Shown here: piece by piece, positions 24,867-34,006 of the stretch
Layout of the letters: the number at the start of each line of letters is the position of its first letter
Numbering within the stretch: the first letter of the stretch is position 1
From: Vicinamibacterales bacterium
GTDB taxonomy: Bacteria; Acidobacteriota; Vicinamibacteria; Vicinamibacterales; UBA2999
Assembly (NCBI GenBank): GCA_041394705.1
Contig: JAWKHS010000021.1
Coordinates: 1-64,000 of the forward strand
Length of the DNA stretch: 64,000 nt
Direction of reading: 5' to 3'
Notes under the pieces: generated by a model
The model's input: only the letters and a program-made list of their open reading frames with translations
What the model was told of the DNA's origin: nothing
Database searches by the model: none
Program-made: the position numbers and the translations under genes

Positions 24867-26638
24867 CGCGGGCGCGACGAGGCCGGGAACGCCGCGCCGC
24901 GGTGGACGGCGCGGCCCTTGACGAGCGTCAGCTCCGCCTTCATGTCCTTCAGCGCGGCCGTCGGCACCGTGTACGGATCGCGATCCCAGACGGCCAGGTC
25001 GGCGTCCTTCCCCACCTCGATCGACCCGACGCGGTCGTCGAGGAAGATCTGGTGCGCCGCCCAGATCGTGTAGGACTTGAGCGCGGTGCGAACGTCCACG
25101 GCCTCGTCCATCCCGAACGGCGTCTTCCCGAACGTGCCGTTGAGGGTCTCGCGGGCCACCGACGCCCACAGGCCGTAGCGCGCGGCGAAGGGCGTCACGG
25201 CGAAGTCCGAGCCGCCGGCCCAGTGGATGCCGCGCGTGAACCACGTGTGGAGGGGCTTCATCCGCAGGTTGCGCCGCGGGCCGAAGTTGCCGGCGTAGTT
25301 GTCGCCGATCCACCACATGAAGCCGGCCGAGGCCTCGGGGAAGCCGGCGTCGTAGTCACGCTGCAGCCGCGCCATCTCGTCGATGGCGTGGTCGCTCGGC
25401 ACGTTGGCGTGGATGATGCCGTGCCTCAGCCCCCGCGTCGGCCGCCGGGCGAGGGCCTGCGCGTAGGTGTCCACCACCCAGTCGATGGCCTGGTCGCCGA
25501 TGGCGTGCGTGCTGACGTGCACGCCGTTGTCGTGAAAGCCGGTGACGATCGCCCGGTACTGGTCCGGCGGCGTCGCCGGGTAGCCGACGTTGCCGGTGTC
25601 GACGTCGGTGAGGTTCCTGTTCCAGTCCTCGTGCATCCAGGCCGTGCGGGCGCCGCCGCTGCCGTCCATGTACATCTTCACGCCGCCCGAGACGAGCATC
25701 CCGTCGCCGAGCGACGCCGGCGGCCGCGGGTTCGCGTTCACGCGGCGCTGGACGGCGGGCGCGTCTTCGATCCGCCGCGGTCCCGCCCAGAGCGCGAAGA
25801 CGCGCACGGTGAGGCGGCCCTCCTTCAGGAGCTCGTTGTAGAGCTCCCACTTCAGGTCGGAGATGCCGGGATCCTTCGCGCCGGTCATGCCCTCGGCGTT
25901 GAAGTCCTGGACGATCCGGGCGATGCCCGCCTTCTGCTGCTCGCGCGTCATCGGCGGGACGTGACGGGTGATCAGGTTCTGGGCCGCCTCCAGCAGCACG
26001 CCGTTGGGCTCGCCGTCGTCGGTGTGCAGGATGGTCCCGGCCGGTGGATCCGGCGTGCCCTTCCGGAGCTCGGCGATCTTCATCGCGTAGCTGTTGCCGA
26101 CGCCGTAGTGGCCGGTCGTGTTGGTGAGCCACACGGGGTTGTTGGGCGAGACCTTGTCGAGGTCGGCCGCCGTGATGTGGCGCCGCTCCTTGAGCTTCCC
26201 TTCGTCCCAGCCCCGTCCCCGGATCCACTCGCCGGGCCGCGTCTTGGCCACCTGGGCCGCGACGCGCGCCAGGACGTCGTCCATCGACGTGATGGCCGGG
26301 TCGCCCAGATCCACGTTGAACAGGGCGTCCACCTCGGTGAAATGGACGTGGCCGTCGATCAGGCCGGGCGTGACGGCCCGGCCGCCCAGGTCCACGACCT
26401 CGGTGGCAGCGCCGGCGCGGGCCCGGATCTCGGCCGTGGTGCCCACGGCCACGATGCGGCCGTCCCGGATGGCCACCGCCTCGGCAATCGCGTCCCGGGG
26501 ATCGACCGTGATCACCTTGCCGTTGACCAGCACGAGATCCGCGGGCGGCGCCGGCTGCGCCGTGAGGGCCTCGCGTCCGGGCCACGCGCCGATGGCGATC
26601 GCGGCGAGCACGAGCGCTCCAGCCAGTCGTCGAGTCAT
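24863..26638 (-). CDS. YtcJ-like exported amidohydrolase
   Basis: The 591-residue protein has a signal peptide ending ALTAQ, then DLVLVNGKVITVD, LIDGHVHF (metal ligands H97 and H99), GDQAIDW, HGIIHANVPS, AGGSDFAVTPF (metal-site Asp) and the C-terminal GSIEVGKDADLAVWDRDP. Length and motifs match YtcJ-type proteins of the amidohydrolase family, which hydrolyse amide or ester substrates that are mostly unknown. GGAGG lies 5 nt before the ATG. It overlaps the metallophosphoesterase start by 4 nt and is divergent from the VWA operon. Confidence 0.88.
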   Translation of the reverse strand: MTRRLAGALVLAAIAIGAWPGREALTAQPAPPADLVLVNGKVITVDPRDAIAEAVAIRDGRIVAVGTTAEIRARAGAATEVVDLGGRAVTPGLIDGHVHFTEVDALFNVDLGDPAITSMDDVLARVAAQVAKTRPGEWIRGRGWDEGKLKERRHITAADLDKVSPNNPVWLTNTTGHYGVGNSYAMKIAELRKGTPDPPAGTILHTDDGEPNGVLLEAAQNLITRHVPPMTREQQKAGIARIVQDFNAEGMTGAKDPGISDLKWELYNELLKEGRLTVRVFALWAGPRRIEDAPAVQRRVNANPRPPASLGDGMLVSGGVKMYMDGSGGARTAWMHEDWNRNLTDVDTGNVGYPATPPDQYRAIVTGFHDNGVHVSTHAIGDQAIDWVVDTYAQALARRPTRGLRHGIIHANVPSDHAIDEMARLQRDYDAGFPEASAGFMWWIGDNYAGNFGPRRNLRMKPLHTWFTRGIHWAGGSDFAVTPFAARYGLWASVARETLNGTFGKTPFGMDEAVDVRTALKSYTIWAAHQIFLDDRVGSIEVGKDADLAVWDRDPYTVPTAALKDMKAELTLVKGRAVHRGAAFPASSRPR

Positions 26639-26694
26639 GAGTCCTCCGGCGTTCCGGGCGGCATCGTATCCCAGGAGCGACGCGGCCAGAACCG

Positions 26695-26722
26695 TTGCGC
26701 GGGCGTCGAAGCGGAATAGAAT
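26695..26722 (+). promoter_or_regulatory. Promoter TTGCGC-16-TAGAAT for the MoxR/VWA operon
   Basis: TTGCGC (26695-26700) and TAGAAT (26717-26722) are 16 nt apart and 34 nt upstream of the GTG at 26757. It is the only promoter-like signal I see for the following seven co-directional genes, although internal promoters cannot be excluded. Confidence 0.45.
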
Positions 26723-26756
26723 CGCCCCAGGGCGCACGGCCCGGACGACCAGCTCA

Positions 26757-29039
26757 GTGCTCGACACGCTTTCTTCCCTGCTCCTCGGCGTCCGGTGGGT
26801 CGTCCTCGGCCAAGGCGAGTTCCGGCTGGCTCCGCCCCCGGGCGTCCTGCTGGCCGCGGGTCTCGCCGTGGTGGCCATCGGCGCCACCGTCATCACGTAC
26901 CGCCGCGCCCCGCGGCGGCTCACGACCCGCGACCGCGTGGTGCTCGTGGGCCTGCGGACGGCGCTGGTCGCCCTGCTGCTGCTGTGCCTGTTCCGGCCGA
27001 TGCTGGTGCTGCGCGCGGCCGTGCCCCACCAGAACGTCGTCGGCGTGCTGCTGGACGATTCCCGGAGCATGCGGATCGCCGATCGCGACGGGCAGCCACG
27101 CAGCCGCTACGTCCTGGAACAGTTCGGGGCCGCGGACCAGGGCCTCCGGCGCGCGCTGGGCGAGCGCTTCACGGTCCGCACGATGCGCTTCTCGAGCGGC
27201 GTGAACGCGGCGCCGTCCGGCGCGGACCTGACCTTCGACGGCACCAACACGCGCCTGGCCGCGGCCCTGGACGAGGCACGCCAGCAGCTCGCGGGCGTGC
27301 CGCTGGCCGGGCTCGTGGTGGTGAGCGACGGCGCCGACACGACGGGCGATGCCGTGGAGCCGGCGCTCCTCGCGCTCAAGGCGGCCGGCGTGCCCGTCTT
27401 CGCCATCGGCGTCGGCCGCGACACGGCCGAGCGCGATATCCAGGTGGGGCGGGTCACGGCTCCCCGGACGGTGCTGGCCGGCACGACGCTGCTCCTCGAC
27501 GCGCTGGTCACGGCCCACGGCTACGCGGGGCAGTCGCTGACGGTGGACGTCCTCGACGGCAGCCGGCTCGTGGGGAGCCAGGCCTTCACCGTGGCGCCCG
27601 ACGGCCAGCCGACGACCGTGCGCGTCCGCTTCACGGCCGAGGACCCGGGCCCGCGCGTGTTCACCTTCCGCGTGGCGCCCCAGCCGGGCGAGCTGCTGGC
27701 CGAGAACAACGTCCGGGACGTGCTGGTGGACGTCAGGGACGAGCGGGAGAAGATCCTCTACTTCGAGGGCGAGCCGCGCTTCGAGATGAAGTTCCTGCGC
27801 CGCGCCGTGGACGAGGACAAGCACCTGCAGCTCGTCGTCCTGCAGCGGACGGCCGACAACAAGTACATGCGCCTCGAGGTGGACGACCCCGACGAGCTCA
27901 TCGGCGGCTTCCCGAAGTCGCGCGACGAGCTCTTCAAATACCGCGGGGTGGTGCTGGGCAGCATCGAAGCAGCGGCCTTCACCGGCGACCAGCTCGCCAT
28001 GCTCACCGAGTTCGTGGACCGGCGCGGCGGCGGGCTCCTGATGCTGGGCGGCCCACGGTCGTTCAGCGAGGGCGGCTACGCGGGCACGGCCCTCGGCGAC
28101 GCGCTGCCGGTGGAGCTCACGCGCATGACGCCCCCGGCCGAGCCCCTCGTGACCCGGATCGCCGTCCGGCCCACGCGCGCGGGCAACGGCCACGCCGTGT
28201 CGCAGATCGCGGCGACCGAGGCGGCCTCGGCCACCAGGTGGACGGAGCTGCCGGAACTGACGACCGTGAACACGGTGGACACGGTGAAGGCCGGCGCCAC
28301 CACGCTGCTGTCGGCGGCCGACGGCCGGCGCGAGCGGCCCGTGCTGGCCTTCCAGCGCTTCGGGCGCGGCAAGTCCGGCGCGTTCACGCCCCAGGACTCG
28401 TGGCTCTGGCAGATGCACGCGTCCATCCCGGTGGAGGACCAGACGCACGAGATCTTCGTCAGGCAGCTGATGCGGTGGCTGGTCGACGGCGTGCCCGAGC
28501 CCGTGGAGCTCACGACGGCCGCCGACCGCGTGGACCCGGGCCAGTCCATCGCTCTCACGGCGGAGATCGCCGACCCGTCGTTCGTGGCCGTGAACGACGC
28601 GTCGGTCACGGCGACGGTGACGGCCCCGGACGGCTCGACGGCCACGGTGCCCCTCACGTGGAACGGCCAGCGCGACGGCGTCTACACGGGCACGGCGCCC
28701 ACGAGCGTCGCGGGCTGGTACGAGGCGACCGTGGAGGCCACGCGCGGCGAGACCTCGCTCGGCCGCTCGACGGCCCACGTGAACGCCGGCCCCGGCGACG
28801 CCGAGTTCGCCGAGGCCACGCGGCAGATGGCGGCGCTCACGCGCCTGGCGGACGACACGGGCGGGCGGGCCTACACGCCGGAGACGGCCGAGGCGCTCGT
28901 CGAGGACATCAAGTACACGGGCCGCGGCATCACGTCGGTCGAAGAGCGCGAGCTGTGGAACGCGCCGATCGTGCTCCTCCTGCTCCTCGGCCTGCTCAGC
29001 GCCGAATGGGGGTACCGGCGTGCCGTCGGCCTGTCCTAG
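26757..29039 (+). CDS. VWA-domain membrane protein with glutamine-amidotransferase-like region
   Basis: The GTG start gives 760 residues. Two N-terminal TM helices (about 27-47 and 61-81) lead into a VWA domain with the MIDAS motif D100-x-S102-x-S104 (LLDDSRSM) and VVVSDGADTTG. A CARDB-like beta region follows, then a class I glutamine-amidotransferase-like fold (KILYFEGEPRFEMKFLRRAV, LLMLGGPRSFSEGGY), more beta-sandwich, and a C-terminal TM helix (IVLLLLLGLLSAEWGYR). No catalytic amidotransferase Cys is evident, so that region is probably structural. It is the first gene of the MoxR cluster and overlaps the DUF4159 gene by 20 nt. MIDAS sites bind divalent metal and protein ligands. Confidence 0.85.
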   Translation: MLDTLSSLLLGVRWVVLGQGEFRLAPPPGVLLAAGLAVVAIGATVITYRRAPRRLTTRDRVVLVGLRTALVALLLLCLFRPMLVLRAAVPHQNVVGVLLDDSRSMRIADRDGQPRSRYVLEQFGAADQGLRRALGERFTVRTMRFSSGVNAAPSGADLTFDGTNTRLAAALDEARQQLAGVPLAGLVVVSDGADTTGDAVEPALLALKAAGVPVFAIGVGRDTAERDIQVGRVTAPRTVLAGTTLLLDALVTAHGYAGQSLTVDVLDGSRLVGSQAFTVAPDGQPTTVRVRFTAEDPGPRVFTFRVAPQPGELLAENNVRDVLVDVRDEREKILYFEGEPRFEMKFLRRAVDEDKHLQLVVLQRTADNKYMRLEVDDPDELIGGFPKSRDELFKYRGVVLGSIEAAAFTGDQLAMLTEFVDRRGGGLLMLGGPRSFSEGGYAGTALGDALPVELTRMTPPAEPLVTRIAVRPTRAGNGHAVSQIAATEAASATRWTELPELTTVNTVDTVKAGATTLLSAADGRRERPVLAFQRFGRGKSGAFTPQDSWLWQMHASIPVEDQTHEIFVRQLMRWLVDGVPEPVELTTAADRVDPGQSIALTAEIADPSFVAVNDASVTATVTAPDGSTATVPLTWNGQRDGVYTGTAPTSVAGWYEATVEATRGETSLGRSTAHVNAGPGDAEFAEATRQMAALTRLADDTGGRAYTPETAEALVEDIKYTGRGITSVEERELWNAPIVLLLLLGLLSAEWGYRRAVGLS

Positions 29040-29853
29040 CGGCCTGTCCACGAGCCGGCGCCGCGCCGCCGGGGGCGCGACCGCGCTGGCGGCCGTCCTG
29101 GCCGTCGCGGCCGCGGCGGGTTCGGCGGCCCAGCAGACCTTCCGCGGCGAGCAGTTCCGGCGGGGCCCCGCGGCCGTGGACGAGAACGTCTACGTCCCCT
29201 ACGACGGGCGCTTCGCGTTCGTGCGCCTCCGGTACCGGATGCCCGGCCTGGCCGGCGGCTTCCGCGGGTTCCGCCGCGAGCCGCCCTGGCACCACGACTA
29301 CCCGCGGGCCGACCGCCACCTGATGCGGATCCTCGAGGAGATCACGCTCCTGCGCCCCCACATGGAGGAGAGCGCGATCCTGACGCTCGACGACCCGGAG
29401 CTCTTCAACTACCCCGTGGCGTACATGTCCGAGCCCGGCTACTGGACGCTGGACGACGGCGAGGTGGCGGGCCTGCGCGCCTATCTCGCCAAGGGCGGCT
29501 TCGTCATCTTCGACGACTTCCGCCAGGAGCACTGGGTCAACTTCGAGCAGCAGATGCGGCGGGTGCTGCCGTCGCAGACCCTCGTGGAACTGAAAGTCGA
29601 CCACCCGATCTTCCATGCGTTCTTCGAGATCGATCCGGCGCGCTTCGTGTCACCCTACGGCGGGCTCACGCCGGTCTTCTTCGGCGTGTTCGAGAACGAC
29701 GACCCGTCGCGCCGGTTACAGGTGATTGCGAACTACAACAACGACATCGGGGAGTATTGGGAGTTTTCCGACACGGGGTGGGTGCCGATCGACCTCTCGA
29801 ACGAGGCCTACAAGTTCGGCGTGAACTACATCGTGTACGGTATGACGCACTAG
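29020..29853 (+). CDS. Exported DUF4159 protein (first copy)
   Basis: The GTG start gives 277 residues with a signal peptide ending SAAQQ. The DUF4159 features are FAFVRLRYRMPG, HHDYPRADRHLMRILEEIT, GEVAGLRAYLAKGGFVIFDDF and the end NYIVYGMTH. The fold is thought to be glutamine-amidotransferase-like; no activity is known. A second protein of the same length and family is encoded at 37660-38493, at the other end of the cluster. It overlaps the preceding gene by 20 nt, indicating co-translation. Likely periplasmic. Confidence 0.85.
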   Translation: MPSACPSGLSTSRRRAAGGATALAAVLAVAAAAGSAAQQTFRGEQFRRGPAAVDENVYVPYDGRFAFVRLRYRMPGLAGGFRGFRREPPWHHDYPRADRHLMRILEEITLLRPHMEESAILTLDDPELFNYPVAYMSEPGYWTLDDGEVAGLRAYLAKGGFVIFDDFRQEHWVNFEQQMRRVLPSQTLVELKVDHPIFHAFFEIDPARFVSPYGGLTPVFFGVFENDDPSRRLQVIANYNNDIGEYWEFSDTGWVPIDLSNEAYKFGVNYIVYGMTH

Positions 29854-29861
29854 GGCGGGGA

Positions 29862-29879
29862 CCGGGGCCCGGGCCCCGG
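29862..29879. repeat. 18-bp perfect GC palindrome inside the MoxR operon
   Basis: The sequence consists of a 9-nt half CCGGGGCCC and its exact complement, 9 nt after the DUF4159 stop and 56 nt before the MoxR start. It would form a very stable hairpin only by opening its centre, or act as a cruciform or protein site. It may attenuate or stabilise the transcript between the first two genes and the rest. Confidence 0.4.
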
Positions 29880-29935
29880 GGTCCGGGGTGCCGCCGAGCC
29901 GGCGCCAGTCGCCGCGGAGCAGTTCTGGAGGGGTC

Positions 29936-30970
<1,035 letters not shown>

Positions 30971-30972
30971 GC

Positions 30973-31881
30973 ATGCAGCTCGGCGGCGTCATCCCCGGCG
31001 CGCAGTTCGTCGATCCGGCGGTCCTCGCCCGCATCGGCAACCTCGAGCTGGTCGCGCGCTCGGTCGTGGACGGCGTGATCAACGGCCTCCACAAGTCCCC
31101 GGCCTTCGGGACCTCGGTGGACTTCGCCGAGCATCGCGGCTACGTGCCCGGCGACGACATCCGCCGCGTCGACTGGCGCGTGTTCGCGCGGACCGACAAG
31201 TACTACGTCAAGGAGTTCGAGGCCGACTCGAACTCCAACTTCGTGGTGCTCCTGGACATCTCGGCGTCCATGGCCTACGGCCCGCGCGTGACCAAGCTGG
31301 ACTACGCGCGGACGCTGGGCGCGTGCCTCACCTACCTCGTGCACCGCCAGCGGGACCGGGTGGGCGTGGTCACGTTCGACCACGAGATCGTCAGCTACGT
31401 GCCGCCCTCGGCCAAGCACTTCGACGTGGTGCTGCACACGCTCGACCAGGTGAAGGCCACGCGGCAGGGCCAGCTGGCCGATCCGCTGCGCCGACTGGCC
31501 GAGCACTTCGGCCGCCGCGGCGTCATCGCCCTCATCTCGGACCTGTACGACGAGCCGGAGGCGATCTTCGACGCGATCGCGCCGATGCGCTTCCGCGGCC
31601 ACGACGTCATCGTGTTCCACGTGCTCGATCCGAACGAGCTGGAGTTCCCCTTCACCGATCCGTCGGCCTTCGAGGATCTCGAGACCGGCGAGCAACTGCC
31701 CGTCGTCCCGGAGTCGTTCCGGGACAAGTACCAGGCCCTCATCCGCGGGCACATCGCCACGCTGGCCGCCAAGGCGGCCCAGCGGGACGTCGACTACCGG
31801 ATGCTCGACACCTCGAAGCCCCTCGACTTCGCCCTCCACGACTACCTCTCGTTCCGCGAGCGGACCACGCGGGTGCGATAG
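30973..31881 (+). CDS. DUF58 protein with VWA-type MIDAS motif
   Basis: The ATG is 2 nt after the MoxR stop. The 302-residue protein has the DUF58 signature FAEHRGYVPGDDIRRVDWRV around residues 51-70, followed by KYYVKEFE. A VWA core follows with D95-x-S97-x-S99 (VVLLDISASMAYG) and ALISDLYDEPEAIFDAI. It has no TM segment, unlike many DUF58 proteins. These proteins are regular partners of MoxR ATPases and may deliver or present the client. Confidence 0.92.
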   Translation: MQLGGVIPGAQFVDPAVLARIGNLELVARSVVDGVINGLHKSPAFGTSVDFAEHRGYVPGDDIRRVDWRVFARTDKYYVKEFEADSNSNFVVLLDISASMAYGPRVTKLDYARTLGACLTYLVHRQRDRVGVVTFDHEIVSYVPPSAKHFDVVLHTLDQVKATRQGQLADPLRRLAEHFGRRGVIALISDLYDEPEAIFDAIAPMRFRGHDVIVFHVLDPNELEFPFTDPSAFEDLETGEQLPVVPESFRDKYQALIRGHIATLAAKAAQRDVDYRMLDTSKPLDFALHDYLSFRERTTRVR

Positions 31882-31948
31882 AACCGTGGGCGAGGCCGTT
31901 CTCCGCCGCCACCGGGCCAAGGCCCCCTGATCCGGACCAGACGCCGCC

Positions 31949-33976
31949 GTGTCGTTCCTGCTGCCCCTCTTCTTCGCCGGACTGGCCGCCCTGGCCGTCC
32001 CCGTGCTGATCCACCTGATCCAGCGCGAGAAGAACACGATCATCGCGTTCCCGTCGCTGATGTTCGTCAGGCGCGTGCCGTACGAGTCGGTCCGGCGCCG
32101 GAAGATCCGCCACTGGGCGCTGCTGGCGATGCGCCTGGCGGCGCTGGCCCTCATCGTGGCCGCCTTCGCGCGGCCGTTCGTCCGCGGCTCGACGGCGGCG
32201 GCGACCGGCGGGGCGCGCGAGGTGGTGGTGCTGCTCGACCGGTCGTACAGCATGGGCTACGGCACCCGGTGGACGCGCGCGCAGGCGGCCGCACAGGCCG
32301 TGGTGGACGCGCTCGGCGCCGGCGATCGCGCGAGCCTCGTCCTGTTCGGCTCGACCGCCGAGATCGCGCTGCAGTCGGTGGACGACCGCTCGCGGCTCAC
32401 GGCGGCGATCGCCGCGGCGCGTCCGGGCGCCGAGGCCACGCGGTTCGCGCCGGCGCTCAAGGTCGCCGGGACGATCGTCGCGGAGTCGTCGCGGCCGCGC
32501 CGCGAGGTGGTCCTCGTCAGCGACTTCCAGAAGCTCGCCTGGACCGCCAGCGACGACGACCGGCTGCCCGGCGGCGCCACCTTCACGCCGGTCGCCATCA
32601 CCGACACGGACACGAGGAACCTCGCGGTCACGCCGGTGGGGATCCGCCGTGGCCGCTTCGAGGGCCAGGAGCGGGCGACGATCACGGCGGGCGTCACCAA
32701 CCGCGGCACGGATCCGGCGTCGAACGTCCCCCTCACGCTCGAGATCGACGGGCGCGCCGTGGAGACGGTGCGCGTGACGGCCGCGGCGCAGGCCTCGGCC
32801 TCGGTGTCCTTCGCGCCCATCACCATCGCGCCGGCGCCCGCGCGGGCCGTCGTCCGGCTGGCCGACGACGCCCTGGCCGCCGACAACGCGTTCCACTTCG
32901 TCCTCGCACCGACGCGCCCCGTGGCGGTGCTGCTCGCCTCGGCGCCGGGCCGCGCCGCCGACGACACCTACCTGCGCCGCGCGCTGGCCATCGGCGAGTC
33001 GCCGCGCTTCGACGTCCAGGCCGTGACGGTCGACCAGATGACCGACGAGGCCCTGCAGCGGGCGGCCGTGCTCATCGTGCACGACGCCCCGCTGAACGAC
33101 GCGGCGGCCGCGCGCGTACAGCGCTTCGCGGAGCGCGGCGGCGGCGTGCTCCTGGTGGCGGGGCCGCGCGCGGCGTGGCCGCAGGCGCCGGGCTGGCCCG
33201 GCACGCTCGCCGGACCGGTGGATCGCACGCGCGGGGAGGCCGGCCGGCTGAGCGGCCTCGAGTTCGGCCACGCCGTCTTCGCGCCGTTCCGCGCGCCGCG
33301 CAGCGGCGACTTCTCGTCGGTCCGCGTGTACGGCTACCGGCGGCTGACGGCCGCCGACGGCGTCCAGGTGATCGCGCGCTACGACGACGGCCTGCCTGCC
33401 CTGGTGGCGGCGGGCGTCGGCCGCGGGCGCGTGATGGCGTGGACGTCCAGCGTGGACCTGGCCTGGAACGACCTGGCGCTCAAGCCGGTGTTCCTGCCCT
33501 TCGTCCACCAGCTCGTCCGGACGCTGGCGGGGTTCGAGGATCGCCCCACGTCGCTCACGGTGGGCCAGGTGGCCACGCCCGACGTGCCCGCCGACACGTC
33601 GCGGCCGCGGGTGGCCGTCGCGCCCGGCGGCACGCGCCTGCCGCTGGACGCCGCCCGGGACGACGCCTTCGAGGTGTCGGAGCCCGGATTCTACGAGGTG
33701 CGCGACGCGGGCACCGACGCGCAGGCCGCGGCCATCGTGGCCGCCAACGTGGACCTCGTTGAGTCGGATCTGGCGGGCCTCGACCCTGCGGCCGTGACCA
33801 ACGCCGTGACGGGCGGAGGCGGGTCCGCGTCGGCGGCGCCCGCGGCGGGCACGCCGGTGCGGGACGACGTCACGGAGCAGTCCCAGCGCCTGTGGTGGTA
33901 CCTGCTGCTTGCGGGTATGCTGCTGCTTATCGGCGAATCGGTCGTGGCCAGCCGCCTGTCGGGCGGAGCCGCGTAA
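31949..33976 (+). CDS. BatA-type VWA membrane protein
   Basis: The GTG start gives 675 residues. The N-terminus is the BatA-type region: TM helix 3-21, HLIQREKNTIIAFPSLMFV, then RRRKIRHWALLAMRLAALAL (TM 57-77). The VWA domain follows with D97-x-S99-x-S101 (LLDRSYSMGYG) and VVLVSDFQKLAW. The middle has a beta-sandwich and an amidotransferase-like segment (RRALAIGESPRFDVQAVTVD, GGGVLLVAGPRAAW), and a TM helix closes the C-terminus (WWYLLLAGMLLLIGESVV). The plan mirrors the first gene of the cluster, as if the two arose by duplication. Most of the protein should be periplasmic. Confidence 0.88.
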   Translation: MSFLLPLFFAGLAALAVPVLIHLIQREKNTIIAFPSLMFVRRVPYESVRRRKIRHWALLAMRLAALALIVAAFARPFVRGSTAAATGGAREVVVLLDRSYSMGYGTRWTRAQAAAQAVVDALGAGDRASLVLFGSTAEIALQSVDDRSRLTAAIAAARPGAEATRFAPALKVAGTIVAESSRPRREVVLVSDFQKLAWTASDDDRLPGGATFTPVAITDTDTRNLAVTPVGIRRGRFEGQERATITAGVTNRGTDPASNVPLTLEIDGRAVETVRVTAAAQASASVSFAPITIAPAPARAVVRLADDALAADNAFHFVLAPTRPVAVLLASAPGRAADDTYLRRALAIGESPRFDVQAVTVDQMTDEALQRAAVLIVHDAPLNDAAAARVQRFAERGGGVLLVAGPRAAWPQAPGWPGTLAGPVDRTRGEAGRLSGLEFGHAVFAPFRAPRSGDFSSVRVYGYRRLTAADGVQVIARYDDGLPALVAAGVGRGRVMAWTSSVDLAWNDLALKPVFLPFVHQLVRTLAGFEDRPTSLTVGQVATPDVPADTSRPRVAVAPGGTRLPLDAARDDAFEVSEPGFYEVRDAGTDAQAAAIVAANVDLVESDLAGLDPAAVTNAVTGGGGSASAAPAAGTPVRDDVTEQSQRLWWYLLLAGMLLLIGESVVASRLSGGAA

Positions 33977-34006
33977 CGGACGCGCGCACGCGTCACGGGG
34001 GGAGCG

